DNA of 64,000 bases from JBFWUW01 sp050247075. GTDB taxonomy: Bacteria; Planctomycetota; Planctomycetia; Pirellulales; JBFWUW01. The position numbers and the translations under genes are program-made. Location: NCBI GenBank assembly GCA_050247075.1, contig JBFWUW010000004.1, positions 62,001-126,000 on the forward strand, written 5' to 3'. Below, piece after piece: positions 16,910 through 25,350 of this stretch. The notes under the pieces were generated by a model. That model did not search any database. It saw only the letters and a program-made list of their open reading frames with translations, and was not told the DNA's origin. Each line of letters begins with the position of its first letter. Position 1 is the first letter of the stretch.

Positions 16910-18421
16910 ATGAGCCGACGTTTGATCTGCAAGGTGCTGGCGGTGCTGGCGATGGCGACAAGCACGGCTTGGATCACACGGGATTTTTCGTCCGCTATCG
17001 GCACGGCCTGGGCCTGCCCGTTTTGCGGCGGCGTACAGCAAACCTTGAGTGACGAAATCAACACGGCCGAAGCCAGTGTGATCGTCAAGTTGGTCGGCAA
17101 GGTCGAGAAGCAGGCCGAAACCGTCAAGGCACCGGCCGGCGGCATCCCCGTTCCACCGCAAATCGAGAAGACGCGGTTCGAGATCGTCGAGATCCTCAAA
17201 GGGGCCGAACTCGTCGGCGACACCAAGCAGATTGAAGTCCTCTATTTTGGCGACGCCAAACCGGGCACTCCTTTTCTCATTCAGGGGGCCGAACTAGACG
17301 GCCTGGCCTGGGGTACGCCCGTCGTGCTCACCGATCGGGCGGTCTCGTACGTGCGGCAATTGCCAGAGTTGCCAGAGTCGGGCGGAGAACGGTTGGCCTT
17401 CTTTCAGAAGTATCTGGAAGACGAAGAGCAGCTCATGGCCAACGACTCTTACGATGAGTTTGCCAAAGCTCCTTACGCCGATGTCAAGGCCGTGGTCGAT
17501 TACTTGGACCACGACCAGTTGATCGCCTGGATCAAAAATCCGGAGACCTTGACCAGCCACGCCCGCCTGTACTACTTGATGCTGGGACTGGTGAGTCAGG
17601 CCAATCCTCGGCCCGGCGATATTAAGATGCTGGAAGAGGGTATCACCGCCGACCCCATAGACCTCAAGCCGGCACTTGATGCCATGATTGGCTGCTACCT
17701 CACGCTTCGCGGTGCGGAAGGTATGCCCCTGATCGAGGATACATTCCTCAAGAACCCCAAATCCCCTTATGCCGATACCTATTCCGCCATCATGGCGCTG
17801 CGGTTTCATGGCCAGGAAGAGCAGATCATTCCACGGGAACGTATTCTGGTGGCCTTGCGCTACCTGCTCGATCGGCCAGAATTGGCCGATTTGATCATTC
17901 CCGATCTGGCCCGTTGGGAAGACTGGTCGGCCATGGACCGGTTGGTGGCCTTGTTTAAGAATGCCGATGACAAATCGAGTTGGGTACGGGTGCCCGTGAT
18001 TCAGTTCTTGAAGGCTTGCCCCTTGCCAGAGGCTGAGGTGGAATTGCAGGAACTGGCCAAGATCGATCCGGGTGCGGTGCGCCGCGCCAGCCTGTTCATT
18101 CCGCTGGGTGGCACCGCTCCCAAGCCGGTTCCCCCAGCCGCCAAGCCAGCCGCCGGGGACAATGGCGAGGGGGAAGCCAGCGAGGCCCCCGCCAATGCGG
18201 AAAAATCGGAAAAGCCAGCAGCCGCCGAACCGGTCAAGGGCGCATTACGTAAAAAAACGCGGGCACAGCGCGAAGGCCAGGCCAGCCTGACCAACACCAC
18301 CAGGTTTGCCAAGACCCAGGGCCCCGCCCCATCGCGGGCGCTGATGACGGCCCCCTTTGCCGGCGGCGCGGTTTTGTTGGGCCTGATGATGAGCATCTTG
18401 CGAACCAGCCAGAAATCGTAG
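16910..18421 (+). CDS. Exported CPFC-motif protein of unknown function, paralogue 1
   Basis: A 503-aa protein with a signal peptide (LICKVLAVLAMATSTAW) followed by AWACPFCGGVQQTLS, a CxxC pair immediately after the likely cleavage site. A beta-rich domain follows, then helical repeats (residues about 150-400, e.g. IIPDLARWEDWSAMDRLVAL). An Ala/Pro/Glu-rich linker leads to a final hydrophobic helix (PFAGGAVLLGLMMSIL), so it may be membrane-tethered at its C-terminus. The protein at 20005 is a shorter paralogue (shared ACPFC, YDEFAKAPYADV-type and LARWEDW segments). GGGAGAAG precedes the ATG. Its stop codon TAG lies inside the first unit of a tandem repeat. Metal or thiol-redox function is inferred only from CPFC and neighbours. 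Confidence 0.75.
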   Translation: MSRRLICKVLAVLAMATSTAWITRDFSSAIGTAWACPFCGGVQQTLSDEINTAEASVIVKLVGKVEKQAETVKAPAGGIPVPPQIEKTRFEIVEILKGAELVGDTKQIEVLYFGDAKPGTPFLIQGAELDGLAWGTPVVLTDRAVSYVRQLPELPESGGERLAFFQKYLEDEEQLMANDSYDEFAKAPYADVKAVVDYLDHDQLIAWIKNPETLTSHARLYYLMLGLVSQANPRPGDIKMLEEGITADPIDLKPALDAMIGCYLTLRGAEGMPLIEDTFLKNPKSPYADTYSAIMALRFHGQEEQIIPRERILVALRYLLDRPELADLIIPDLARWEDWSAMDRLVALFKNADDKSSWVRVPVIQFLKACPLPEAEVELQELAKIDPGAVRRASLFIPLGGTAPKPVPPAAKPAAGDNGEGEASEAPANAEKSEKPAAAEPVKGALRKKTRAQREGQASLTNTTRFAKTQGPAPSRALMTAPFAGGAVLLGLMMSILRTSQKS

Positions 18422-18488
18422 GAGGCGTTTCCAACCAACTGTAGGAGGCGTCTCCAACCAACCTGTAGGAGGCGTTTCCAACGCCGAT
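18418..18488. repeat. Three tandem units of GTAGGAGGCGTTTCCAAC
   Basis: Units start at 18418, 18441 and 18465 (periods 23 and 24), the middle one with one substitution. Each contains GGCGTT-TCC-AACGCC or a decayed form of it. The first unit supplies the stop codon of the gene ending at 18421. Inverted single or double copies occur at 38430-38479 and 58907-58930. Confidence 0.85.
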
Positions 18489-18544
18489 AAGACCCGTCGG
18501 ACGCCTCCCCGACGCCGACATCCACCTTAACCACATGTGTTGCC

Positions 18545-19270
18545 ATGAGCGTTGATGCAGGTTCCATCGAAATGGCCGAACAGGAAGAATCGCCCTCCAC
18601 GCAGGCCGCCGTGGTATCGGTCGACTCATCCGAGGCCTTGGGCGATTACCGCTCCATGAGCACGCTGGCCATGGCCAGCTTTGGCCTGGGCATGCTGAGC
18701 GTGCTGTCGCTGATTAGCGTGGCCTTGGACATTGTGCCCATCTTGGGCATGGCACTGGGCGCCAAGGCCTGGACGACCATCCGCCGCAATCCTGCCGAAC
18801 TCACGGGCGAGTTATTCGCCAAGTTGGGCATCGGCCTGTCGGCCTTTTTCTTGCTTGGCGGATGGACCGCGATGGCCATTGAATATGCCACGGAAATCCC
18901 CGACCCTCGCTTCGGCCGCATCAACTACACCTTGCTGCAATCCGAGGACGAAAACAATCCCGTGCCGCCATCGGCGATGGAATTGGAAGGCAAAGACGTC
19001 TTCATCAAGGGTTACATGTACCAGGGGCAGGCGCGGCAAGAGGGCATCAAGAAGTTCGTGCTGTGCGCGGACAACGGAGCCTGCTGCTTTGGCGGACCCA
19101 AGCCCAAGCTCAACGACATGATTCAAGTCAACATCGTGAACGGCCAGCGGGCCAGTTATTCGCCCCGGCTGTTCAAGATCGCTGGTACGTTTCATGTGCA
19201 GCGGCAAATGGGCGAAGGGGGCGAAGTTGGGGAAGTCCTGTACACCATTGACGCGGAGTACGTCAAATGA
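18545..19270 (+). CDS. DUF3299-like membrane protein, paralogue 1
   Basis: A 241-aa protein. Two hydrophobic stretches near residues 38-75 (LAMASFGLGMLSVLSLISVA, VPILGMALGAKAW) and another near 95-115 anchor it. The C-terminal domain has DVFIKGYMYQG, then FVLCADNGACCFGGPKPKL, and a beta-rich end. The order of a DVxIKGYM-type strand, a FxL strand and a CCFG loop fits DUF3299-type proteins found with zinc-regulated ABC operons. The domain is shared with the next gene, whose start ATGA overlaps this stop. Likely faces the periplasm. Confidence 0.7.
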   Translation: MSVDAGSIEMAEQEESPSTQAAVVSVDSSEALGDYRSMSTLAMASFGLGMLSVLSLISVALDIVPILGMALGAKAWTTIRRNPAELTGELFAKLGIGLSAFFLLGGWTAMAIEYATEIPDPRFGRINYTLLQSEDENNPVPPSAMELEGKDVFIKGYMYQGQARQEGIKKFVLCADNGACCFGGPKPKLNDMIQVNIVNGQRASYSPRLFKIAGTFHVQRQMGEGGEVGEVLYTIDAEYVK

Positions 19271-19959
19271 AGCCGACCCACGCGAGCCTTCCAGCAACGT
19301 CGCCCGTTAGTAGCCGTCGCCCTGGTATCGGCTTGATGATCGTGGCGGTCGCTATCAGCGCCTACGGCCTAAACTGGCTGTGGGAGACACCCCACGACAT
19401 CGCTGCCGCTGCCCCGCCGGTCGCTGTACCTATCGCATCCAAGCCAGAAGTGGAGCCCAAAGGCAAACCGCTGCCCGCCAACGAGAAGGCGGCGGCCAAG
19501 GAATTCGCGCCCGCCTCCGCCAAGGACGAAGATTCCTCGAGCGATTCCGCCGCCAGCGAAGCGGCGCAAAACGCCAAAGCCAAGAACATCACCTTCGACA
19601 CGATCAAGTTCGAGATGGAGAAGACCGATCCTTACGATCGCGAATTGATCGGACCCAAGATCGAAGCCTTGGCCGGTAAGAAGGTTCGCATTCGCGGCTA
19701 CGTCCACCCAAGTTCCTCGTTTTCGCAGACCATGCGCAATTTCATCCTGGTACGCGACAACCAGGAGTGCTGCTTCGGGCCCGGGGCCGCCCTGTTCGAT
19801 TGCATCATCGTCAAGATGAAGCCCGGCACCACCGCCCAATACACCACCAGCCCCATCGCCGTTGAAGGCATCTTCCGCATCGAGGAACTTCCTGACCCGT
19901 TCGATGAAGAAGCCAACCCCCAAGCCATCTACGAGATGGAAGCGGAAGCGGCAAAGTAA
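19267..19959 (+). CDS. DUF3299-like membrane-anchored protein, paralogue 2
   Basis: A 230-aa protein with one N-terminal membrane anchor (RPGIGLMIVAVAISAYGLNWL), an Ala/Lys/Pro/Glu-rich linker and a C-terminal domain: KKVRIRGYVHPSSSFSQ, NFILVRDNQECCFGPGAAL, PIAVEGIFRIEEL. The CCFG loop and surrounding strands match the protein encoded just upstream. The start overlaps the previous stop as ATGA, showing translational coupling. Probably presents its CCFG domain outside the membrane. Confidence 0.75.
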   Translation: MKPTHASLPATSPVSSRRPGIGLMIVAVAISAYGLNWLWETPHDIAAAAPPVAVPIASKPEVEPKGKPLPANEKAAAKEFAPASAKDEDSSSDSAASEAAQNAKAKNITFDTIKFEMEKTDPYDRELIGPKIEALAGKKVRIRGYVHPSSSFSQTMRNFILVRDNQECCFGPGAALFDCIIVKMKPGTTAQYTTSPIAVEGIFRIEELPDPFDEEANPQAIYEMEAEAAK

Positions 19960-20004
19960 TCTCCGCGTAACTGGGGCCTTGCATTCAGCTCCGCCGCGTT
20001 CTTC

Positions 20005-21114
20005 ATGTCCCGTAATCTTCTCACCTCGCTATCCGTTTGCCTGGCCCTCGCCGCGGCGCCTGCCCAAGCCTGCCCATTCTGTACGGGTGTGGAGCCAACG
20101 CTTACCCAGCGCCGCGAGGCTGCCGCCGTGGTAGCACTGGCTGAATTGATCGAAAGCAATGCCGCCGGCAGAACGTATCGCCTGCACAAAGTGACACAAG
20201 GGGCCGACCGTCTCCATGGCCAAGAGACTCTGTTGCTGCCCGCGGAAACGGCCCTCAAGGCCGGCGGGCTGGCGCTATTATTGGGCGAGGAATCCGACGA
20301 CGCCGCGCTTTCTTGGACCGCTGAACCGCTGACGGAAACAGCCGTGGCGTACGTCTTTCGTGCTCCCTCCTTGCGGCAAGCGGCGGAAGAACGGCTACGC
20401 TACTTTGCTCCATTCTTGGAACACGCCGACCCTGCCATCGCCGAGGATGCGTATCGAGAATTCGGCCATGCCCCTTACGACCAGGTTGCGCAAACAGTCG
20501 ATGCGTTGCCGCAGGACCGTATGTGCGATTGGCTGGTCGATGTGAACGTGCCGCAGCAGCGCAAGGGTTTCTACGGGCTGGCCCTGGGACTGGCGCAAGA
20601 CCCCGCCCAACGGCAAGCGCACGCCCAATTCTTGCGCGGCTTGATCGAGACCCCGGCCGATGACTTTCGTGCCGGGTTTGACGGCATTCTGGGCGGGTAT
20701 CTGGTGGCGGCCGGCGTGCCCGCGTTGGAACTCATTGAACAAAAGTACCTGGCCAATCCCCAGGCAGCCGACGGCGACGTGCGGCACGCGGTAACGGCGT
20801 TGCGGTTCTATCACGAGTATGGCCACGGCATTCCCGGCCTGCGCCTGGCGCAAGCCATGCGGCATTTACTGGCTCGGCCGGAGTTTGCAGCGGCCGCCAT
20901 TGCCGACTTGTCGCGTTGGGAAGACTGGGATTCACTCGCTGCCGTCGTCTCGCTCTTTGGCAAGGAGGGCTACTCCGCCCGCGGCATCCGCCAGGCGATC
21001 GCCGCCTATGTGTTGACTTGCCCCACGGAAAACGCCGCAGCCAGCCTGGCCCAACTTCGCGAACAGGCGCCGCTCGTCGTGGCCGACGCGGAACGACTGC
21101 TAGACCGTCCCTGA
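20005..21114 (+). CDS. Exported CPFC-motif protein of unknown function, paralogue 2
   Basis: A 369-aa protein with signal peptide (LLTSLSVCLALAAAPAQA) and then CPFCTGVEPTLTQR. It shares layout with the 503-aa protein at 16910: CPFC just after the signal, YREFGHAPYDQV, about 14 kDa of helical repeats and LSRWEDWDSL. It lacks the linker and C-terminal membrane helix, so it is probably soluble in the periplasm. It starts 45 bp after the preceding gene. The order CPFC, CCFG, CCFG, CPFC suggests an ancient duplication of both halves. It ends 7 bp from the convergent gene at 21122. Confidence 0.75.
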   Translation: MSRNLLTSLSVCLALAAAPAQACPFCTGVEPTLTQRREAAAVVALAELIESNAAGRTYRLHKVTQGADRLHGQETLLLPAETALKAGGLALLLGEESDDAALSWTAEPLTETAVAYVFRAPSLRQAAEERLRYFAPFLEHADPAIAEDAYREFGHAPYDQVAQTVDALPQDRMCDWLVDVNVPQQRKGFYGLALGLAQDPAQRQAHAQFLRGLIETPADDFRAGFDGILGGYLVAAGVPALELIEQKYLANPQAADGDVRHAVTALRFYHEYGHGIPGLRLAQAMRHLLARPEFAAAAIADLSRWEDWDSLAAVVSLFGKEGYSARGIRQAIAAYVLTCPTENAAASLAQLREQAPLVVADAERLLDRP

Positions 21115-21121
21115 CAAGGCG

Positions 21122-24100
21122 CTACCACCCCCCCAGTTGCCGCTGAATCTCCTCCAGCGTCAGGCGAACAGGTGGCGGCAAAACGCGGCCATCGTCGGGT
21201 TCGCGCTGTTCTTGACCGAAAGTTCCGGCTTTCGAGGTTTCGACCTGCAGCGCCCGGATCCAGTCGGGCACGTCCAAACCCGCGCCGCTGGGGTGCTGGG
21301 CTAGCTCTTGGAGTTCTTGTTCCAGGGCCTCAAAAGCTTGCGGTTCTTTCCCGAACCGGGCTTCTTCAATGGCCGGCCGGACCAGCGCCTTCAGGCGGGC
21401 GATAACCAGCGGCCGCAGGAAGCGCTCTTGCACCCGGTCGGCCACGGTCGACAGGCGGATGCCGCTACGACGGGTCAAATCGGCTACGGCTTGCACATGC
21501 TTGTCGGCGATTTCCGCGGTGCGCTCGGCCAAGGTCCGCCGCCAACGCTCCGCCGCCTGATGCAGCCCTTGCCGCACCAGCACTTCATGCACCAGCAATA
21601 TCGGGTGCAGATTCCAAACCACGCGGTCGTAGCTGGTCTTGATCCGTAGAAAGTCCAAAAACAAGTGCAACAACTCGCCGCGGTCGGACTGCATGGTGGT
21701 GGTATTGTAGTCGCGGAACTCGCTGTAGTTTTCCAGCAAGGCTTCCATTATCAGCCGCAAGTGCGTGGCGGCCCGGTCCCGCTCGCCCGGCTGGGAGAGC
21801 GACTCCACAAACAACACCGGCCCTTGAGGATCGGCGTCGGCCTCCAGCTTCCGCAGCCAGGCATCGGCCCCTTGCTGCAAAATGGCCCGCAGGTTGCCAG
21901 GATTAAAAAACCGCGGGTTGAACAGTTCGCGGCCATGCTGCTCGACAAACTTGACGACTTCGCTCCAGCGCGTGTCGTCCGAGACCCGCTCCAGGGCAGA
22001 CAGCCGCAAGTTATTGCTGTGGGCCAGCCAGCGCTTCAGCAGCCCTTGCGTCAACGTCTCCAGGCAGTCGATCAGGTCGGCGTCGGCGTGTGGGCCGGCT
22101 GGCGGCGGCACTTCCGCGGTCGGCGATGATAATTCCGTCGAAGATGCCGGCGCGGGGCTCAGCGACAGCGCAATCGCCTCGACGAGCGAACGGGCACCCA
22201 GGTCGAACAGCCTGTCAAACTCGGTCACGGCACCAGGACCCAACGGGTGATCGACCTCTGACTGTTGCGCGGCGTCGATCAATTGGCAAGTCTCGCGCAG
22301 CAATCCCAGACGCGGCAACCCGCGCAACAACGGGCGCAAGGCCGACAAGAGGCTCTTCGTGCGGGCCGTGCGCGTAGGGTCGGACTGCCGAACCAGGGGG
22401 ACATACAGCAACGGCTCGTCTTTCAGGGCCGCGAGAAAACCGGTAAACGCGCCCCGCGCAGCCCCGGCATCTCCCCGTAAAATGCCCCGCAGGGCCGCTA
22501 CGGCCGACTCTTCCCACGGCTCGGGCGATGCGGCTTGCCGCGGATGGCCGAGAGCCGCTTGAATGTGCCGGGCCGAGTCGCAAGCCTCGGCAAAAGCCTG
22601 CGTCACCGACTCCAGCACGCTCTCTTTCACGCGGACGCGCCGGTCGTATTCCACCAACGAATCGTGGTCGCTGGAAGGATCGGGGATGCGATATGCGCTC
22701 ACATCTTGCAACAATACATGAAGCTGTTGGCGATTGTGCAGGCAATGTTGCAGCCAGCCCGATACGACATCCTCCCGGTCGGGCAGATCCGCTTGGGCCA
22801 GTTCGCCCGACATCAGCGCGGCGGCCGCCCGTTTCCAGAGTAGCGCCACCGAGTTCAAAAACGCCAGGCGGCGGGAGAGGCGGGTCGCTTCCAGGTCGAG
22901 CTCAAAATCGGTCGGCGCGCCCCCTTCCAGCATGTCTCCTTCGATGCCGTCGCCGGTGCTGTCCCGATAGACAACTCCCTCGTAGGCGGCACCGTACACG
23001 TTGTCTTCATCGTCCTCGCCGGAATCTGGCGGATCATCATCGGGTTCGCCGGCTGGCAGGCCACTATCACCGCGAAGTTGGGAAGTCCAGCCAAACTTGG
23101 GCGGTTCCCAATAGCCTTCGGCATTGGCTTCGGCAAAGTCGAAGAACCGCCGCATCCGCGCCCAAGCCTGAGCTGGCGGATTACCGGCACCCGTCTCGCA
23201 AGCGCGGTGCATCCACCGCCCAGCCAACTGATGGAACGAGTGGGTTCCTTCCTCCAGCAGAATGCGGTTGGCCTGGCTCAACCATTGCATAAGGAGCGCC
23301 ATGGAGGCGACCATGTCTCCCTTGCCCAGCAGGGCCTCGACCACCTGGGCGTAAGCTTGGGTTGGTGTGAATTCGTCGACATGCCGCGTCCAAAACGCCA
23401 CGTCGCCCGCCGCTTCGCCCGCTTTGCGCCAGGCGCTGAGCGCCTGCGCCACCTGCGAGGCCGAGGTCCAGGCGTCGCTGCCCGACAATGGCGCGACGTC
23501 GCTGACCGCTTCCGCCGCATACTGGTCCCACCAGCGCGTCAGCTCGCCCAACGACGAACGGGCTCTCTGTTCCAGCTCTCGCGCGTCGCTGGCGGCCGCC
23601 TCGCGCCACACGCGGGCAAACAGGTCAAAGATGCGCTCCATCAAAGAAACCAACACGTCCACGCGATGATCGTGGACGGTATTCTCGACGGCCGGAAACA
23701 GGCTGAAATTGCCGCCAAACCCCAAAATGTTCCAAGGGTCGATGATTGCCCCGCAATGGATGCCGCGGCGCAGCAGATCCTCGATCTCCGGCAGGGCGGC
23801 GGCGGCCCGCGACAGTTCTCCCCGGTCGAGCGCATGCCGGCCCGACGCTAGCCTACAGTCGATCTCGCACAGCAATCGGGCGGACACTACGGGCACTATC
23901 GCCCCTTGCCGCAAGCTGGCCTCGGGATAGCCCATCCGCGCAAACAACTGCGCCAGGCAGACATACTGCAATTGCGTGGCCCGCAGCCGCGACAACGTCT
24001 GATTCAAATTCTGGCGGGTGCCGCCAAAGGGCTGCCGTAGGCGTTCGGCCTCCATCCGCAGGCGAATGCCATGCTCGCCCGGCACATGGGCCAGCCAATG

Positions 24101-25099
24101 CTCGTAGAAGGCATCACGATAGCGGGCGATCCGCGGCAGCAGAGTCGATAGCGTCACACTGGAGTCGTGTGTTTCGGGGCTGCTGCCCGACGTGCCCGAA
24201 GCCATCAGAATGGTGCCAGCCAAAGCAATGGCCGCCTCGGCCAGGGCTTCGTGCGGTTCGGAATCGCCGGGGGAATTGGCCCGCGTCAACAAGGCATCGA
24301 GCGTTACGCCTTGCAGGACCATGCGCCGATAGCGGCCTTGGGCATCTAGCCGGTGCGGATCCCACTGGCCAAACTGGTAGTTGGGCCGCTTGTTGACCGG
24401 ATGGTCGAAGTCGTACGCCCGAGGGTCGAGCGACAGTTCGTCCAGCAAGGCCGGATCAAACCAGGCCGCCTCTCGCAGGCGGGCCGGTGTGGCCTCGAGC
24501 ACGGCCATGGCCCGCGAGACGAGCTCGTGGTATTTGCCTGCCGCTACGCCAGCCTCGCGAAAATAGAGCGGGATCGGGCAGACCCATTCATGCTCGTACG
24601 GCTCAATCTTCTGGTCGGTGTGCAACACCGCCACCGGCCGATATCCAATAAAGTCATTGAGAGTCTTGATGGCCCCCCGGATGATCCGTGCCGGCTGATC
24701 CCAGGGAGGGCCCTGGCTGAGGACGGCTTCGCAGGCCCTGGCCAGAAAAAAGGGCTGAAAAAGCTCCTCGTCCGACTGCTGAAACAGCAGGTCGTGGTGA
24801 TGCTGGCGATAGGCGGGCAGCAACTGCTCAAATACAAGCGGCAGAACGGCTTGCACCTGATCGACCGTGCCAAACGCCGCGGAATTGCGATCGACGCCGA
24901 TTAGTTCTTCCGCCAGCCAGCGGTACACCAACTGCCAAGCCGCCCAAGGCTGGTCAACGGCCTGGCCAGCAGCCAAGGCCCACAAATCGCTCATCTGCCG
25001 CCGAATGCGGCCATCGGCCCCGCCGTTCGACAAGTTCAGGTAAGCCAAGATGTCGTGCGACAGAGTCCGCACATCACCTGTAGGATTGCCTGATTCCAT
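21122..25099 (-). CDS. 1325-aa protein of unknown function
   Basis: The ATG at 25099 is preferred because GGAG lies 9-12 bases upstream; the frame opens at 25123. No signal peptide or clear membrane segment is seen, so a large cytoplasmic protein is likely. It is helical throughout, with many Leu/Arg/Glu-rich repeats without obvious periodicity, an acidic insertion near residue 690-720 (GEPDDDPPDSGEDDEDN) and a Pro/Ala-rich hinge near 1040 (PTAEVPPPAGPHAD). I recognise no domain or catalytic motif. It is convergent with the gene ending at 21114 and divergent from DUF58 at 25351, so it may be its own unit. Confidence 0.7.
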   Translation of the reverse strand: MESGNPTGDVRTLSHDILAYLNLSNGGADGRIRRQMSDLWALAAGQAVDQPWAAWQLVYRWLAEELIGVDRNSAAFGTVDQVQAVLPLVFEQLLPAYRQHHHDLLFQQSDEELFQPFFLARACEAVLSQGPPWDQPARIIRGAIKTLNDFIGYRPVAVLHTDQKIEPYEHEWVCPIPLYFREAGVAAGKYHELVSRAMAVLEATPARLREAAWFDPALLDELSLDPRAYDFDHPVNKRPNYQFGQWDPHRLDAQGRYRRMVLQGVTLDALLTRANSPGDSEPHEALAEAAIALAGTILMASGTSGSSPETHDSSVTLSTLLPRIARYRDAFYEHWLAHVPGEHGIRLRMEAERLRQPFGGTRQNLNQTLSRLRATQLQYVCLAQLFARMGYPEASLRQGAIVPVVSARLLCEIDCRLASGRHALDRGELSRAAAALPEIEDLLRRGIHCGAIIDPWNILGFGGNFSLFPAVENTVHDHRVDVLVSLMERIFDLFARVWREAAASDARELEQRARSSLGELTRWWDQYAAEAVSDVAPLSGSDAWTSASQVAQALSAWRKAGEAAGDVAFWTRHVDEFTPTQAYAQVVEALLGKGDMVASMALLMQWLSQANRILLEEGTHSFHQLAGRWMHRACETGAGNPPAQAWARMRRFFDFAEANAEGYWEPPKFGWTSQLRGDSGLPAGEPDDDPPDSGEDDEDNVYGAAYEGVVYRDSTGDGIEGDMLEGGAPTDFELDLEATRLSRRLAFLNSVALLWKRAAAALMSGELAQADLPDREDVVSGWLQHCLHNRQQLHVLLQDVSAYRIPDPSSDHDSLVEYDRRVRVKESVLESVTQAFAEACDSARHIQAALGHPRQAASPEPWEESAVAALRGILRGDAGAARGAFTGFLAALKDEPLLYVPLVRQSDPTRTARTKSLLSALRPLLRGLPRLGLLRETCQLIDAAQQSEVDHPLGPGAVTEFDRLFDLGARSLVEAIALSLSPAPASSTELSSPTAEVPPPAGPHADADLIDCLETLTQGLLKRWLAHSNNLRLSALERVSDDTRWSEVVKFVEQHGRELFNPRFFNPGNLRAILQQGADAWLRKLEADADPQGPVLFVESLSQPGERDRAATHLRLIMEALLENYSEFRDYNTTTMQSDRGELLHLFLDFLRIKTSYDRVVWNLHPILLVHEVLVRQGLHQAAERWRRTLAERTAEIADKHVQAVADLTRRSGIRLSTVADRVQERFLRPLVIARLKALVRPAIEEARFGKEPQAFEALEQELQELAQHPSGAGLDVPDWIRALQVETSKAGTFGQEQREPDDGRVLPPPVRLTLEEIQRQLGGW

Positions 25100-25350
25100 C
25101 GTGCCACTTCTCCGGCCTTCCAAATCACGAGTTTGCTCGTCCGTTGCCTTATGTTAGGGGGCATCTTGCGTACTGGGAAGGGCGTAGCCCCAGTGGCCGG
25201 CGACGGCCAATGGGAGCTATCCGCACAGGGCCGGCTGCCGTAACATTTGCTATACTGCGAGTGGCGCGGGCGGCGCGCGGCGGCGGATGCAGGCAGATGT
25301 CCCTTTCTCATGCGCCGGCCGGCGCTTCGCTCTTGCCCTGGCGAGACCGT

